Origin: Rhizobium sp. N324
Lineage (GTDB): Bacteria; Pseudomonadota; Alphaproteobacteria; Rhizobiales; Rhizobiaceae
Length of the DNA stretch: 60,000 nucleotides
Assembly: GCF_001664485.1 (NCBI RefSeq)
Contig: NZ_CP013630.1
Location: forward strand, 1 to 60,000
Direction of reading: 5' to 3'
Shown here: one piece after another, positions 30,402 through 39,147 of the stretch
How positions within the stretch are numbered: position 1 is the stretch's first letter
Layout of the letters: every line of letters starts with the position of its first letter
Notes under the pieces: model-generated
What the model was told of the DNA's origin: nothing
Seen by the model: only the letters and a program-made list of their open reading frames with translations
Database searches by the model: none
Position numbers and translations under genes: made by a program

Positions 30402-32983
30402 TCGGCGGCAGCGGAATGCGGGATATCGACCGAGGGGATGCGGCAGACGACGGTCGTGCCCTTGCCCGGCTCGCTGTCGATCGTCACGTCGCCGTGATGC
30501 AGGCTGACGAAGCTGTCGACGATCGACAGGCCGAGGCCGGCACCGCCGCGTTTGCCGCTTTTTGCGCCCGTCGCAAAACGGTCGAAGACGGTGGCGATCA
30601 TATCAGGCGAGATGCCGGGGCCGCGATCGCTGACGGCGAAAACGAAATCCGTGCCTTCGCGATGGCATTCCAGTGAGATCGAGGTGCCCTCCGGCGAAAA
30701 ATTCGCCGCGTTGGAAAGCAGCTTCAGCAGGATCTGCTTCAGACGCTGCGGGTCGGCGACGATCGAGCCGAGATAGGCCGGCGCGGTGATTTCGAGCGCG
30801 ACGCCGCTTTCATGCAGGCGATCGGCGATCTGCATGGAGACGTCGTCGAGCAGGTCGTTGAGATCGATTTCCGCATAGTTGAGCCGCATAATGCCGGCAT
30901 CGACCGTCGCAAGGTCCAGAATGTCGTTGACGAGCGTCAAGAGAACCGAGGACGATGTTGAGATATGGTCGATATATTCGGCCTGCCGTTCGTTCAGCGG
31001 CCCGACGCCTTGCGTGCGCAGAAGGTCGGTGAAGCCGATGATATTCGTCAGCGGCGAGCGCAGCTCATAGGAGACATGCTGGACGAAGTCGTTCTTCAGC
31101 TCATCGGCCTTGCGCAGCGCTTCGTTCTTCTCGGTCAGCGCCCGCTCGGCCCGCACGCTGTCCGTCATGTTGACGAAGGTCAGCATGGTCTGGGCGTTTG
31201 GCAGCGGAATGACCGCATAGTCGAGCACCAGGCCGGAAAAGAGTTCCAGCGTTCCCTGGCCCGAGCGGCGTTCGTCGTCGAAGCTGGTGATCAGTTCCGC
31301 GAAGGTCTTCCAGCCGTCCGGCCGGTCATAGGACGGCGCACAGGCCTCGCCCAGCGCACGGATATGGGTGCCGGGCTTGGCTTCGGTTTCGGTGATCCCC
31401 CAGAGCGCGCGGAAAGCCGGGTTCGACAGGCGAATGCGTCCATCCGGGCCGAACACCGCCACACCTTCGGAAAGATGGTCGATCGTTTCGCCCTGCACCT
31501 TGACCAGCGTGTTGTAGCGCGTTTCGAGATCGACCTGCTCGGTTAGGTTTTCGAACACCCAGGTGGCGCCGCCCTGCGGATGGGCGGTGGCAAAGACACG
31601 CAATGTCTGCCCATTCGGCAGGTGCCAGAGGTCGGATTGCGTGTCGAGCGCGCGGTAGACGGAAAGGGCCGCTTCCTTCCAGCTCTTCCAGTTGAGCTGG
31701 TCCGGCAGTTTCTTGGCGGCCCGCAGCCGCTCGAGCAGCTCGCTATTATCCGGCCGGCCTTCGAGGAAGGCGATATCCAGCTCCCAGAGCGCGACGAAGG
31801 CCTGGTTGTAGAATTGCAGCCGGCGGTCGCCGTCGAAGATGGCGACGGGCGTGGCGAGGTGGTCGAGCGTTTCGGCATGGCTCTTCAGCGTCCGTTCCAG
31901 CTCGGCGCGCACCGCCTCTATATCTGACACATCGATCGCGATGCCGGCCGAACCGCCGGGAAGCCTGACGTCGACGACGTCGAAGAAGGTGCGGTTGCCG
32001 TGCACCACCGTCGAGATCGTGTCATGGAAGGGCGATTCCGGCGCCGTCGTCGCACGAATGCGTTCGCGCGCCACGGTCGTCAGCATCTCGCGACCTTCAT
32101 TGATCGCCTGCTGCGGCGAGCGCGCTTCGACGGCCTCGCCATAAGCCTGGTTGACCCAGGTGAGGCGGCCGGCCGGATCGCGCTGCCAGGCCGGCATGTC
32201 GATCGCGTCGAGCATGGTCTGGAAGGCCGAGATCGACGTCATCAGCCGGTCGCGCTCGATCCGGAGTTCGGCAAGCTCGGCGCGCAGATTGTTGAGCGCC
32301 ACGAAACGGACGAAGGCGCGACCGCCGGAAACCCGGCCCTGCGCCTCGAGGATTTCATCGCGGATGGTTTCGACCACCATGTCGAAGCTCTGTGCCCCGT
32401 CGCGCAGCCGGTCGATGGCCTTCTCCAGATCGGCGGCCGAGCGTGACTTCAGCCAGAGGCCGAAGGCCAGGAATTCGCCGTCCTGCGGCGCGCCGGTCTC
32501 GGGCGGTAGCTGGCCGAGCAGTTCGGGACGGGCATTGCCGTCCCAGATGACGATCCTTCGGTTCTTGTCGGCGATCAGCGCCTGATATTGCGAAATGCGC
32601 TGCTGGGCATCGGAAAGCGCCGAGCGGATTTCCCGGCTCTCGCTTTCCAGATTGCCGCGCTGGCGCACCAGCCACAATGTCGAAAGCAGTGCTGCCGATA
32701 TGACGCCGATGACGACGGAAACGCCGACGACCTGCGAAGATGTGAAGAGGTGAGCCGAGGCCGCCGCCTGCTGCTCCGTCTGTGCCAGAACCGGCCGCGC
32801 CAGCGCGGCAAGCGCCGTACCGGCCGCGCAGGCTTTCAGAAAGCGCGCCAATGATCCATGCTCTTGCTTTGCGGCCTCGTGTGCCGTTGCAGATTGATGT
32901 TGTTGGCCTGCGATCAGCGGGCGGCGACCGGCGCGAACGCCATCATCCGCCTGACCGGGCAGGCTGTTTTTCAGTTCCGACAT
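30398..32983 (-). CDS. divL: DivL-like PAS sensor kinase with Tyr in place of the H-box His
   Basis: In this 861-aa protein (ATG 32983) two hydrophobic segments (about residues 46-67 and 84-106) are followed by a coiled region, PAS-like domains (about 245-615) and a kinase core. The dimerisation motif reads VSYELRSPL: Tyr (about residue 639, codon 31067-31069) replaces the phospho-accepting His. The ATPase boxes are intact (KLLSNAANFSPEG, SDRGPGIS, GGAGLGLSI). Caulobacter DivL, which controls CckA-CtrA through DivK, has the same substitution, so orthology is likely but inferred. A TTG at 33007 would add 8 residues. It overlaps tsaE by 4 bases. Confidence 0.82.
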   Translation of the reverse strand: MSELKNSLPGQADDGVRAGRRPLIAGQQHQSATAHEAAKQEHGSLARFLKACAAGTALAALARPVLAQTEQQAAASAHLFTSSQVVGVSVVIGVISAALLSTLWLVRQRGNLESESREIRSALSDAQQRISQYQALIADKNRRIVIWDGNARPELLGQLPPETGAPQDGEFLAFGLWLKSRSAADLEKAIDRLRDGAQSFDMVVETIRDEILEAQGRVSGGRAFVRFVALNNLRAELAELRIERDRLMTSISAFQTMLDAIDMPAWQRDPAGRLTWVNQAYGEAVEARSPQQAINEGREMLTTVARERIRATTAPESPFHDTISTVVHGNRTFFDVVDVRLPGGSAGIAIDVSDIEAVRAELERTLKSHAETLDHLATPVAIFDGDRRLQFYNQAFVALWELDIAFLEGRPDNSELLERLRAAKKLPDQLNWKSWKEAALSVYRALDTQSDLWHLPNGQTLRVFATAHPQGGATWVFENLTEQVDLETRYNTLVKVQGETIDHLSEGVAVFGPDGRIRLSNPAFRALWGITETEAKPGTHIRALGEACAPSYDRPDGWKTFAELITSFDDERRSGQGTLELFSGLVLDYAVIPLPNAQTMLTFVNMTDSVRAERALTEKNEALRKADELKNDFVQHVSYELRSPLTNIIGFTDLLRTQGVGPLNERQAEYIDHISTSSSVLLTLVNDILDLATVDAGIMRLNYAEIDLNDLLDDVSMQIADRLHESGVALEITAPAYLGSIVADPQRLKQILLKLLSNAANFSPEGTSISLECHREGTDFVFAVSDRGPGISPDMIATVFDRFATGAKSGKRGGAGLGLSIVDSFVSLHHGDVTIDSEPGKGTTVVCRIPSVDIPHSAAAE

Positions 32984-33121
32984 CCGCGGTATGTCTCCGT
33001 CCTTCAATGTGCCGCATTACGACAAGACATCCCATTTCCGGAGCGGCCGGACAGGGTCCGGCGCCACGAATCAAGTCTTAAAACAATACTTCGGATGGGA
33101 ATCGGCGGGAAGGGAGCGCCC

Positions 33122-33158
33122 AAAAAATAAGCCGCGGCATTTGTCAATGCTGCGGCTT
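33122..33158 (-). terminator. Intrinsic terminator after ahcY
   Basis: On the minus strand a stem AAGCCGC-GCATT/AATGC-GCGGCTT (one mismatch) with a short loop is followed by ATTTTTT, about 30 bases past the ahcY stop. Confidence 0.8.
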
Positions 33159-33186
33159 CTACATCTTGTGGATATTAACGATCAGA

Positions 33187-34587
33187 TCAATATCTGTAGT
33201 GGTCGGACTTGAACGGGCCCTTCGGCGAGACGCCGATATAGGCAGCCTGTTCCTCGGAAAGCTGAGTCAGCTTCACGCCGAGCTTGTCGAGATGCAGGCG
33301 TGCGACCTTTTCATCGAGATGCTTCGGCAGGATATAGACCTGGTTGGAATACTGGCCGGGCTTGGTGAAGAGCTCGATCTGCGCCAGCGTCTGGTTGGTG
33401 AAGGAGGCCGACATCACGAAGGAGGGGTGACCGGTGGCGTTGCCGAGATTGAGCAGGCGGCCTTCGGAAAGAAGGATGATGCGGTTGCCCTTGGGGAACT
33501 CGATCAGGTCGACCTGCGGCTTGACGTTGGTCCACTTGAGATTGCGCAGCGCGGCGACTTCGATTTCATTGTCGAAGTGGCCGATATTGCCGACGATCGC
33601 CATGTCCTTCATCTGACGCATGTGGTCGATGCGGATGACGTCCTTGTTGCCGGTCGTGGTGATGAAGATATCGGCCGAGGAAACGACGTCCTCGAGCAGC
33701 ACGACTTCATAACCGTCCATGGCGGCCTGCAGGGCGCAGATCGGATCGGCTTCGGTGACCTTCACGCGGGCGCCGGCGCCGGAGAGCGAAGCGGCAGAAC
33801 CCTTGCCGACGTCGCCGTAGCCGCAGACGACGGCAACCTTGCCGGCCATCATCACGTCGGTGCCGCGGCGGATGCCGTCGACCAGCGATTCCTTACAGCC
33901 ATACTTGTTGTCGAACTTCGACTTGGTGACGGAATCGTTGACGTTGATCGCCGGGAAGGGCAGCAGGCCCTTCTGGCTGAGTTGGTAGAGGCGGTTGACG
34001 CCGGTCGTCGTTTCCTCTGTGACGCCCTTGATCGCGTCGCGCTGCTTGGTGAACCAGCCCGGCGAAGCGGCGAGGCGCTTCTTGATCTGTGCGAAGAGGA
34101 TTTCCTCTTCCTCGGAATGCGGATGCGACAGCACGTCCTCGCCGGCTTCGGCGCGGGCGCCGAGCAGGATGTACATGGTGGCGTCGCCGCCGTCATCGAG
34201 GATCATGTTGGAAAGGCCGCCATCGGCCCACTGGAAGATCTTGTCGGTATAGACCCAGTAATCCTCGAGCGACTCACCCTTGATGGCGAAAACAGGAACG
34301 CCGGCAGCGGCGATCGCGGCAGCCGCGTGATCCTGCGTCGAGAAGATGTTGCACGAGGCCCAGCGGACTTCGGCGCCAAGCGCCACCAGCGTTTCGATCA
34401 GCACAGCCGTCTGAATGGTCATGTGCAGCGAGCCGGTGATGCGCGCGCCCTTCAACGGCTTTGCGTCGCCGAATTCGGTGCGGCAGGACATCAGCCCCGG
34501 CATTTCGGTTTCGGCGATGGTAATTTCCTTGCGGCCGAAATCCGCAAGCCCGATATCGGCGACGACATAATCTTTTTCAGTGCTCAT
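33187..34587 (-). CDS. ahcY: Adenosylhomocysteinase
   Basis: AhcY hydrolyses S-adenosylhomocysteine to adenosine and homocysteine, completing the activated-methyl cycle. The 466-aa protein has the NAD-binding [12 protein letters not shown], the substrate-site [14 protein letters not shown] and the C-terminal PFKSDHYRY that completes the neighbour's active site. The start at 34587 (MSTEKDY) is preferred over a longer frame to 34773, which is unconserved. A 332-base region precedes it, holding a palindrome and a structured leader. Confidence 0.97.
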   Translation of the reverse strand: MSTEKDYVVADIGLADFGRKEITIAETEMPGLMSCRTEFGDAKPLKGARITGSLHMTIQTAVLIETLVALGAEVRWASCNIFSTQDHAAAAIAAAGVPVFAIKGESLEDYWVYTDKIFQWADGGLSNMILDDGGDATMYILLGARAEAGEDVLSHPHSEEEEILFAQIKKRLAASPGWFTKQRDAIKGVTEETTTGVNRLYQLSQKGLLPFPAINVNDSVTKSKFDNKYGCKESLVDGIRRGTDVMMAGKVAVVCGYGDVGKGSAASLSGAGARVKVTEADPICALQAAMDGYEVVLLEDVVSSADIFITTTGNKDVIRIDHMRQMKDMAIVGNIGHFDNEIEVAALRNLKWTNVKPQVDLIEFPKGNRIILLSEGRLLNLGNATGHPSFVMSASFTNQTLAQIELFTKPGQYSNQVYILPKHLDEKVARLHLDKLGVKLTQLSEEQAAYIGVSPKGPFKSDHYRY

Positions 34588-34712
34588 AGAGGTCTCCAGG
34601 CTGAAAAACGTCTCAAAATTGGCGCAGGCGCGAAGATGACCGCGCGATGGATGGGCCGCGTCCTGATGCAGGTCGCCCGGAGATGCGCAGCGGTTCCGGG
34701 ATGACGACATGC

Positions 34713-34801
34713 AAAAAAAGAGAGCCGAAGCGCGTCGCATGAAGCAGGTTCGATGCGGCGTGCTCCAGCGCACGGCATATCAGCCGTTTAGCAGGCTTCG
34801 G
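34713..34801 (-). promoter_or_regulatory. Candidate structured RNA leader/attenuator of ahcY
   Basis: Read on the minus strand, CCGAAGC (34801-34795) can pair with GCTTCGG (34731-34725), five bases before a run of seven U (34719-34713). Between them lie hairpins ACGGC/GCCGT and CGTGC/GCACG, which overlap and exclude each other, and CGCAT/ATGCG. GAAGC can alternatively pair with an earlier GCTTC (34745-34741). This competing-stem layout resembles an attenuator or riboswitch, but no known class was recognised. Confidence 0.3.
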
Positions 34802-34818
34802 ATGGGAAGGCAATAAGG

Positions 34819-34838
34819 ATATAAAGAAGTCTTTATAT
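34819..34838. promoter_or_regulatory. Palindromic operator candidate upstream of ahcY
   Basis: A perfect 9-bp inverted repeat, ATATAAAGA-AG-TCTTTATAT, is followed by a partial extra copy (TTTATAT at 34840-34846). Its size and symmetry fit a dimeric regulator site, for example an ArsR-type SAH- or SAM-responsive repressor; the regulator is not in the window. Confidence 0.5.
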
Positions 34839-34919
34839 GTTTATATGAGCTGGACCCGCTGCAGAACTCCTGAAATCAGAATCGATCTAAGGATAAAATT
34901 ATGCAGCAGTTCAAACTGC

Positions 34920-35195
34920 TCACATCTCTTCGCCGAACCGGTTCTGGATCAGCTGGTCCAGGGCCTCAAGGGCTTCCTCGGCCTGGCTGCCGCTCGCCGA
35001 GACGACGACGCTCGAGCCGGGGCTTGCCGCCAGCATCATCAGGCCCATGATAGAGGTGCCGCCGACCGTCATCCCGTCCTTGGAAACGGTGATGGCGGCG
35101 TCGAAGGTCTCGACCATCTGTACGAATTTGGCGGAGGCGCGCGCGTGAAGGCCGCGCTTGTTGATAATGAGGAGTTCCCGGGAGAGCGATGTCAT
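34920..35195 (-). CDS. HPr phosphocarrier protein
   Basis: HPr passes phosphate from EI to EIIA proteins in the PTS. The 91-aa protein keeps the active His in RGLHARAS (His17) and the regulatory Ser in GTSIMGLMMLA (Ser48), the residue phosphorylated by HPr kinase. It lies 9 bases downstream of the EIIA-Man gene. No EI (ptsP or ptsI) or sugar permease lies nearby, so the module appears regulatory rather than for sugar uptake, as described for alphaproteobacteria. Confidence 0.94.
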   Translation of the reverse strand: MTSLSRELLIINKRGLHARASAKFVQMVETFDAAITVSKDGMTVGGTSIMGLMMLAASPGSSVVVSASGSQAEEALEALDQLIQNRFGEEM

Positions 35196-35204
35196 GAAGG
35201 GCCG

Positions 35205-35606
35205 TTATTTTCCGCTGAGCACGCGGCTCGCGACATTGATATATTTCCGTCCGGCTTCGGAAGCCTCCACCAGCGCTTTCTCCATATTGTTCTCGCCACG
35301 CACGCCGGCGAGCTTGATCAGCATCGGCAGGTTGACCCCGGCAATGACTTCGGTATGGCCGCTGCTCATGACGGAAATGGCAAGATTGGACGGCGTGCCG
35401 CCGAACATGTCGGTCAAAATGACGACGCCATGGCCGTCGTCGGCACCGGAAACAGCTTCCAGAATGTCCTGCCGCCTTTGATCCATGTCGTCTTCGGGGC
35501 CAATACAGACCGTCTCGATGAATTTCTGAGGACCGACGACGTGCTCGACAGCATGACGAAACTCTTCAGCCAGCTTGCCATGAGTGACAAGCACAAGTCC
35601 GATCAT
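35205..35606 (-). CDS. PTS EIIA component, mannose family
   Basis: The 133-aa protein resembles the EIIA domain of the mannose/fructose/sorbose PTS: the phospho-accepting His is in VLVTHGKLAEEF (His9), and the ILTDMFGGTPSN core is conserved. In alphaproteobacteria this orphan EIIA (ManX/EIIA-Man) receives phosphate from HPr and acts in regulation. The ATG at 35606 is preferred; the longer frame to 35660 adds 18 unconserved residues. It lies about 150 bases after hprK. Confidence 0.92.
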   Translation of the reverse strand: MIGLVLVTHGKLAEEFRHAVEHVVGPQKFIETVCIGPEDDMDQRRQDILEAVSGADDGHGVVILTDMFGGTPSNLAISVMSSGHTEVIAGVNLPMLIKLAGVRGENNMEKALVEASEAGRKYINVASRVLSGK

Positions 35607-35756
35607 GATATTACTGCTCCCATATACGCGAACGGTGGCCCCAATATCGCAATGCAGCAATTACGTCCACCGGTGGGGGCACATCTTGGCGATGAAAAGC
35701 CGAAGTGCAAGATAAAAATGCGAATATATAAGGCAGATTGATCAATCCGGAAGGCG

Positions 35757-36206
35757 TCAATGCCCGATATCGGGTGCTTTCGCCATCAGGATTGCAAGCG
35801 GTGAAGAGACGCCTGTGAGCAACCGCAATGCGGGAAGTGAAAGACCGGGCGCCAGGCTGACGATTTCGCCCTCCGGCGGCACACGGTTTTCACCGGAAGC
35901 ACTGCCCGGTAGCACGGCATAATGCATCGCCGCCTGGGGCACATGCTCCTGCCGGACGATGCCGGTGCCGCGAAGCTCGATCAGCCCGGCAATCGATGGC
36001 GGGCATGTGGCCATCACGGTCCCGGTCTCTTCAGAGAGAAGAACCTGGTCGTCGGCGACCAGTGCTGTAAACAGCCCGAGCTGGCGCGCCTCGGTCATGC
36101 AGGTGAAGGCCAGCATCGATTTTCCCCAGCCGGAGGGGCCGCTGAACAGAAGCCCCGTCCTGCCGACGATGATTGCCGTCGCATGGATGTTCGGAGACGC
36201 CGTCAT
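35757..36206 (-). CDS. hprK: Short-form HPr kinase/phosphorylase
   Basis: HprK phosphorylates and dephosphorylates the regulatory Ser of HPr. The 149-aa form consists only of the catalytic domain, about half the length of Gram-positive HprK; this is usual for alphaproteobacteria. It shows P-loop GPSGWGKS (23-30), VADDQVLL (50-57) and the signature IELRGTGIV (about 76-84). The start overlaps the chvG stop (ATGA), linking the PTS branch to the two-component system. Confidence 0.93.
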   Translation of the reverse strand: MTASPNIHATAIIVGRTGLLFSGPSGWGKSMLAFTCMTEARQLGLFTALVADDQVLLSEETGTVMATCPPSIAGLIELRGTGIVRQEHVPQAAMHYAVLPGSASGENRVPPEGEIVSLAPGLSLPALRLLTGVSSPLAILMAKAPDIGH

Positions 36207-37993
36207 GCGGCGGCATCAAGGGGCAAAGCGAGGATGAAGCGGGCGCCGAGCACCTGTCCGCCCTCGGCATCGGTGATATTCTCCGCTCTCAGCGAGCCGC
36301 CATGGGCCTCGGCGATCTGGCGGCTGATCGACAGGCCGAGCCCCGAATTCTGCCCGAAGCCTTCCGATTCCGGCCGGTCAGTATAGAAGCGCTCGAAGAT
36401 ACGGTCGATATTTTCCGCCTGAATGCCGGGGCCATTGTCTTCGATCGTGGTGACGCAGCGCGACCGTGTCCGCACCAGCCGCACGGTAATCTTGCCACCC
36501 TTCTCAGGCACGAAGGAGCGGGCATTCTCGATCAGGTTGGCGATGATCTGGCCGATGCGCAGGTCGTGGCCGTTGACGACGAAGCGCGTCTTGACGTTCG
36601 GCTTGCGTTCGATCGCATATTCGATCTCCACCTGCTTCTTGGTGCTCCTGACCTGGCGGGAAACCTCGATGAGGTCGCGCAGCAGCACCTCCATGTCGAC
36701 CGAACCGGCATCGACACGTGCGAGTTCGGCATCGAGGCGCGAGGCGTCGGAGATATCGCTGATCAGCCGGTCGAGGCGGCGCACATCATGCTGGATGACG
36801 TCCATCAGCCGCTTCTTGGAATCGTCGGATCGGGCAAGCGGGAGCGTTTCGACGGCGCTGCGCAGCGACGTCAGCGGATTCTTGAGTTCGTGGCTGACAT
36901 CGGCGGCGAAACTCTCGATCGCATCGATGCGGTCGTAAAGCGCCGTCGTCATCTCGCGCAAGGCAATGGAAAGATTGCCGATTTCATCCTGGCGGGCGGA
37001 AAAGTCGGGAATTTCCTCGCGCGCTTTGGCCCCGCGCCGGACCCGGATGGCGGCGGCCGAAAGGCGGCGCAGCGGATTGGCGATCGTCGACGAAAGTACC
37101 AGCGAGAGCAATACGTTGACGAGCGTGGCGACGCCGAAGACGCGCATGATGGCAAGCCGCTCGGCATGAACGATATTGTCGATGTCGCCAGCCTGTGTCG
37201 ACAGCAGCAGCACGCCGAGCACGGCGCGGAAACGCTGGATCGGCACGGCAACCGAAACGATGAGTTCGCCTTTTTCGGTCGTGCGCACCACGGCGCCGCG
37301 CACGCCGGTGAGCGCGTTCATCACCTCAGGATAGATCGAGCCGTCGCCGCCCGGCGCTTCCTTGTAGAGCGGCAGGTTGCCGGGCTGCAGCGCCTTGTTG
37401 AACAGGGTGGCAAACCATTCGCTCCAGGTCTGCTTCTCCTCCTCGACCGGTGGCAGGTCGAAGCGCAGCACTTGGCCGCGCGAATAAAGATGGCGCGAAT
37501 CCAGCAGCAGATTGGCATCGGCATCGAAGATGCGGGCGCGTGTGCGCGTCGGAGAGATCAGCCGGCGCAGCACCGGCGCGACCTTCTCAGGATCGATCGG
37601 GAACTCGAGGTCCTCGTCGTTCGGTACCGGGGTGATGCTTTGACCCGCCTGCAGCTCGAGCAGCTTCTGCGGATCGATGGTGATCGAGTTGGTATCGACC
37701 GACGCCGAAGCCGAAATGGCGCCGGCGATGATCTCGCCCTGCGTCAAAAGGCTCTCGGCGCGGGCGTCGATCAGTCCCTCGCGAAACTGGTTGAGATAGA
37801 GAATACCACCGACGAGCACGACCAGCGCGACGAGATTGAAGAACAGGATGCGCCGCGTCAGGCTCGAGAACACGGCATTGCCGAAGATACGGCGGATCAG
37901 CGTGAAGGGATGCGACCAACGGCGGCCTCTGACGCGACGGGTGCTCACGCCCTCCGCATCGTCAAGATCCCTTTCCTGTACCAACTGTGCCAA
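36203..37993 (-). CDS. chvG: ChvG (ExoS/BvrS-type) sensor histidine kinase
   Basis: This is a 596-aa membrane sensor with a transmembrane segment near residues 45-67, a periplasmic sensing domain (about 68-265), a second segment (about 275-300) and HAMP. The H-box is FAADVSHELKNPLTS (His about 370) and the ATPase domain has NLIENARSF, EDNGPGI and GQNSGLGLSIS. Its family (ChvG of Agrobacterium, ExoS of Sinorhizobium, BvrS of Brucella) senses acidity or envelope state and controls exopolysaccharide, virulence or symbiosis genes. It lies 79 bases after chvI. Confidence 0.94.
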   Translation of the reverse strand: MAQLVQERDLDDAEGVSTRRVRGRRWSHPFTLIRRIFGNAVFSSLTRRILFFNLVALVVLVGGILYLNQFREGLIDARAESLLTQGEIIAGAISASASVDTNSITIDPQKLLELQAGQSITPVPNDEDLEFPIDPEKVAPVLRRLISPTRTRARIFDADANLLLDSRHLYSRGQVLRFDLPPVEEEKQTWSEWFATLFNKALQPGNLPLYKEAPGGDGSIYPEVMNALTGVRGAVVRTTEKGELIVSVAVPIQRFRAVLGVLLLSTQAGDIDNIVHAERLAIMRVFGVATLVNVLLSLVLSSTIANPLRRLSAAAIRVRRGAKAREEIPDFSARQDEIGNLSIALREMTTALYDRIDAIESFAADVSHELKNPLTSLRSAVETLPLARSDDSKKRLMDVIQHDVRRLDRLISDISDASRLDAELARVDAGSVDMEVLLRDLIEVSRQVRSTKKQVEIEYAIERKPNVKTRFVVNGHDLRIGQIIANLIENARSFVPEKGGKITVRLVRTRSRCVTTIEDNGPGIQAENIDRIFERFYTDRPESEGFGQNSGLGLSISRQIAEAHGGSLRAENITDAEGGQVLGARFILALPLDAAA

Positions 37994-38072
37994 CGACTGG
38001 CCCTTTCGAAGGGCGGGGCCGGATAAACCGGCCCGCAGCCCTTAATTGCGTCTCGCGCTGCGCCGTTTGGGC

Positions 38073-38810
38073 TCAGGCTGCTTCGCGGAAGCGGTATCCC
38101 ACTCCGTAGAGTGTTTCAATCATATCAAAGTCGTTGTCGACCATCTTGAATTTCTTGCGCAGCCGCTTGATGTGGCTGTCGATGGTCCGGTCGTCGACAT
38201 AGACCTGTTCGTCGTAGGCTGCGTCCATCAGCGCGTCGCGGCTTTTAACGACGCCGGGGCGCTGCGCCAGCGAATGCAGGATCAGGAATTCGGTGACCGT
38301 CAGGGTCACGGCCTCACCCTTCCAGGTGCAGGTATGGCGTTCCTGGTCCATGACCAGCTGCCCGCGCTCCAGCGAACGGGCCTGCTGCACGGCGCCGTTC
38401 TTCGGCGCGCCGCCGGCGGGGCTGGCGCCGGCGGCCGCGGCTTCACGGCTTGAGGCGCGGCGCAGCACGGCGCGGACGCGCTCGACCAGCAGGCGCTGCG
38501 AAAACGGCTTGGTGATGAAATCGTCGGCGCCCATCTTCAGGCCGAAGAGCTCATCGATCTCCTCATCCTTGGAGGTGAGGAAGATAACGGGAATGTCCGA
38601 TTTCTGCCGCAGCCGGCGCAGCAATTCCATGCCATCCATGCGCGGCATCTTGATATCGAAGATCGCCAGCTGCGGCGGCCGCGCCAGCAGGCCGTCGAGG
38701 GCCGAAGCACCGTCCGTATAGGTCTCGACCTTATATCCTTCGGCCTCCAGTGCGATCGACACCGAGGTGAGGATGTTGCGGTCGTCATCAACGAGCGCGA
38801 TTGTCGGCAT
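38073..38810 (-). CDS. chvI: ChvI response regulator (OmpR family)
   Basis: The 245-aa product has a receiver domain (ALVDDDRNI, phospho-Asp52 in [10 protein letters not shown], Lys in ITKPFS) and a C-terminal winged helix (about residues 145-240, [28 protein letters not shown]). A Gly/Ala/Pro-rich linker (about 120-140) separates them. The ATG at 38810 has GGAG 9 bases upstream; an in-frame ATG at 38828 adds 6 residues. It heads the chvI-chvG-hprK-EIIA-HPr run and diverges from pckA, which places ChvI next to gluconeogenic control. Confidence 0.95.
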   Translation of the reverse strand: MPTIALVDDDRNILTSVSIALEAEGYKVETYTDGASALDGLLARPPQLAIFDIKMPRMDGMELLRRLRQKSDIPVIFLTSKDEEIDELFGLKMGADDFITKPFSQRLLVERVRAVLRRASSREAAAAGASPAGGAPKNGAVQQARSLERGQLVMDQERHTCTWKGEAVTLTVTEFLILHSLAQRPGVVKSRDALMDAAYDEQVYVDDRTIDSHIKRLRKKFKMVDNDFDMIETLYGVGYRFREAA

Positions 38811-39147
38811 GGTGTTGATCTCCATCATCAGTGCGCAATCTCCCGGATTTGCTTTCCCCAGGCGGTCTCAGTGACCGGATGCGCTTATGGAGGATAAAGG
38901 TGGAACAAATTGTGGCAAAGATAAAGGGAAAGATTGTCGTCGAATTCGAAGGCAATCGTGAGTGGTGCGGTAAAATGTTTCAACGCGTTCATCTAAAACG
39001 ATTTAAAATTATGGCGTTAAATTTAAATCGATTAAATAATTGATATTACTATATTTTTTCAAGTTTGGTCTCTTGTGTTTTAAAATTTCTCCCCGTATTT
39101 TCGCGATTAGTTTTAACGGCAACGAGCCTGAGCGAAGGGAACTAGCC
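38811..39147. promoter_or_regulatory. Divergent chvI-pckA intergenic region
   Basis: These 337 AT-rich bases hold no gene. A CTATAT -10-like element lies at 39049-39054 towards pckA. Just upstream are an inverted repeat CGATTTAAA/TTTAAATCG (38999-39007 and 39022-39030) and a CG-centred imperfect palindrome (39021-39038, TTTAAATCGATTAAA core), shaped like a LacI-family operator. In Sinorhizobium pckA is controlled by the LacI-type PckR; whether this is its site is a guess. Confidence 0.45.

Larger units (their letters stand above)
34588..34919 (-). other. Intergenic leader region of ahcY
   Basis: These 332 bases between the HPr gene and ahcY carry no convincing gene. They hold a perfect inverted repeat (34819-34838) and, further towards ahcY, a segment able to form several hairpins ending in a U7 run on the minus strand (34713-34801). 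Confidence 0.6.

Noticed and set aside
34613..34813. Small open frames in the ahcY leader
   Set aside because: Overlapping frames without ribosome sites or similarity; they are parts of a region better explained as leader RNA.
34588..34919. Known SAH or SAM-II riboswitch before ahcY
   Set aside because: The conserved cores of these classes could not be recognised, so only a generic structured leader is reported.
39040..39147. N-terminal extension of PckA from an upstream in-frame start
   Set aside because: It would give a hydrophobic, AT-rich 36-residue leader unlike other PckA proteins; the ATG at 39148 has a good Shine-Dalgarno sequence.
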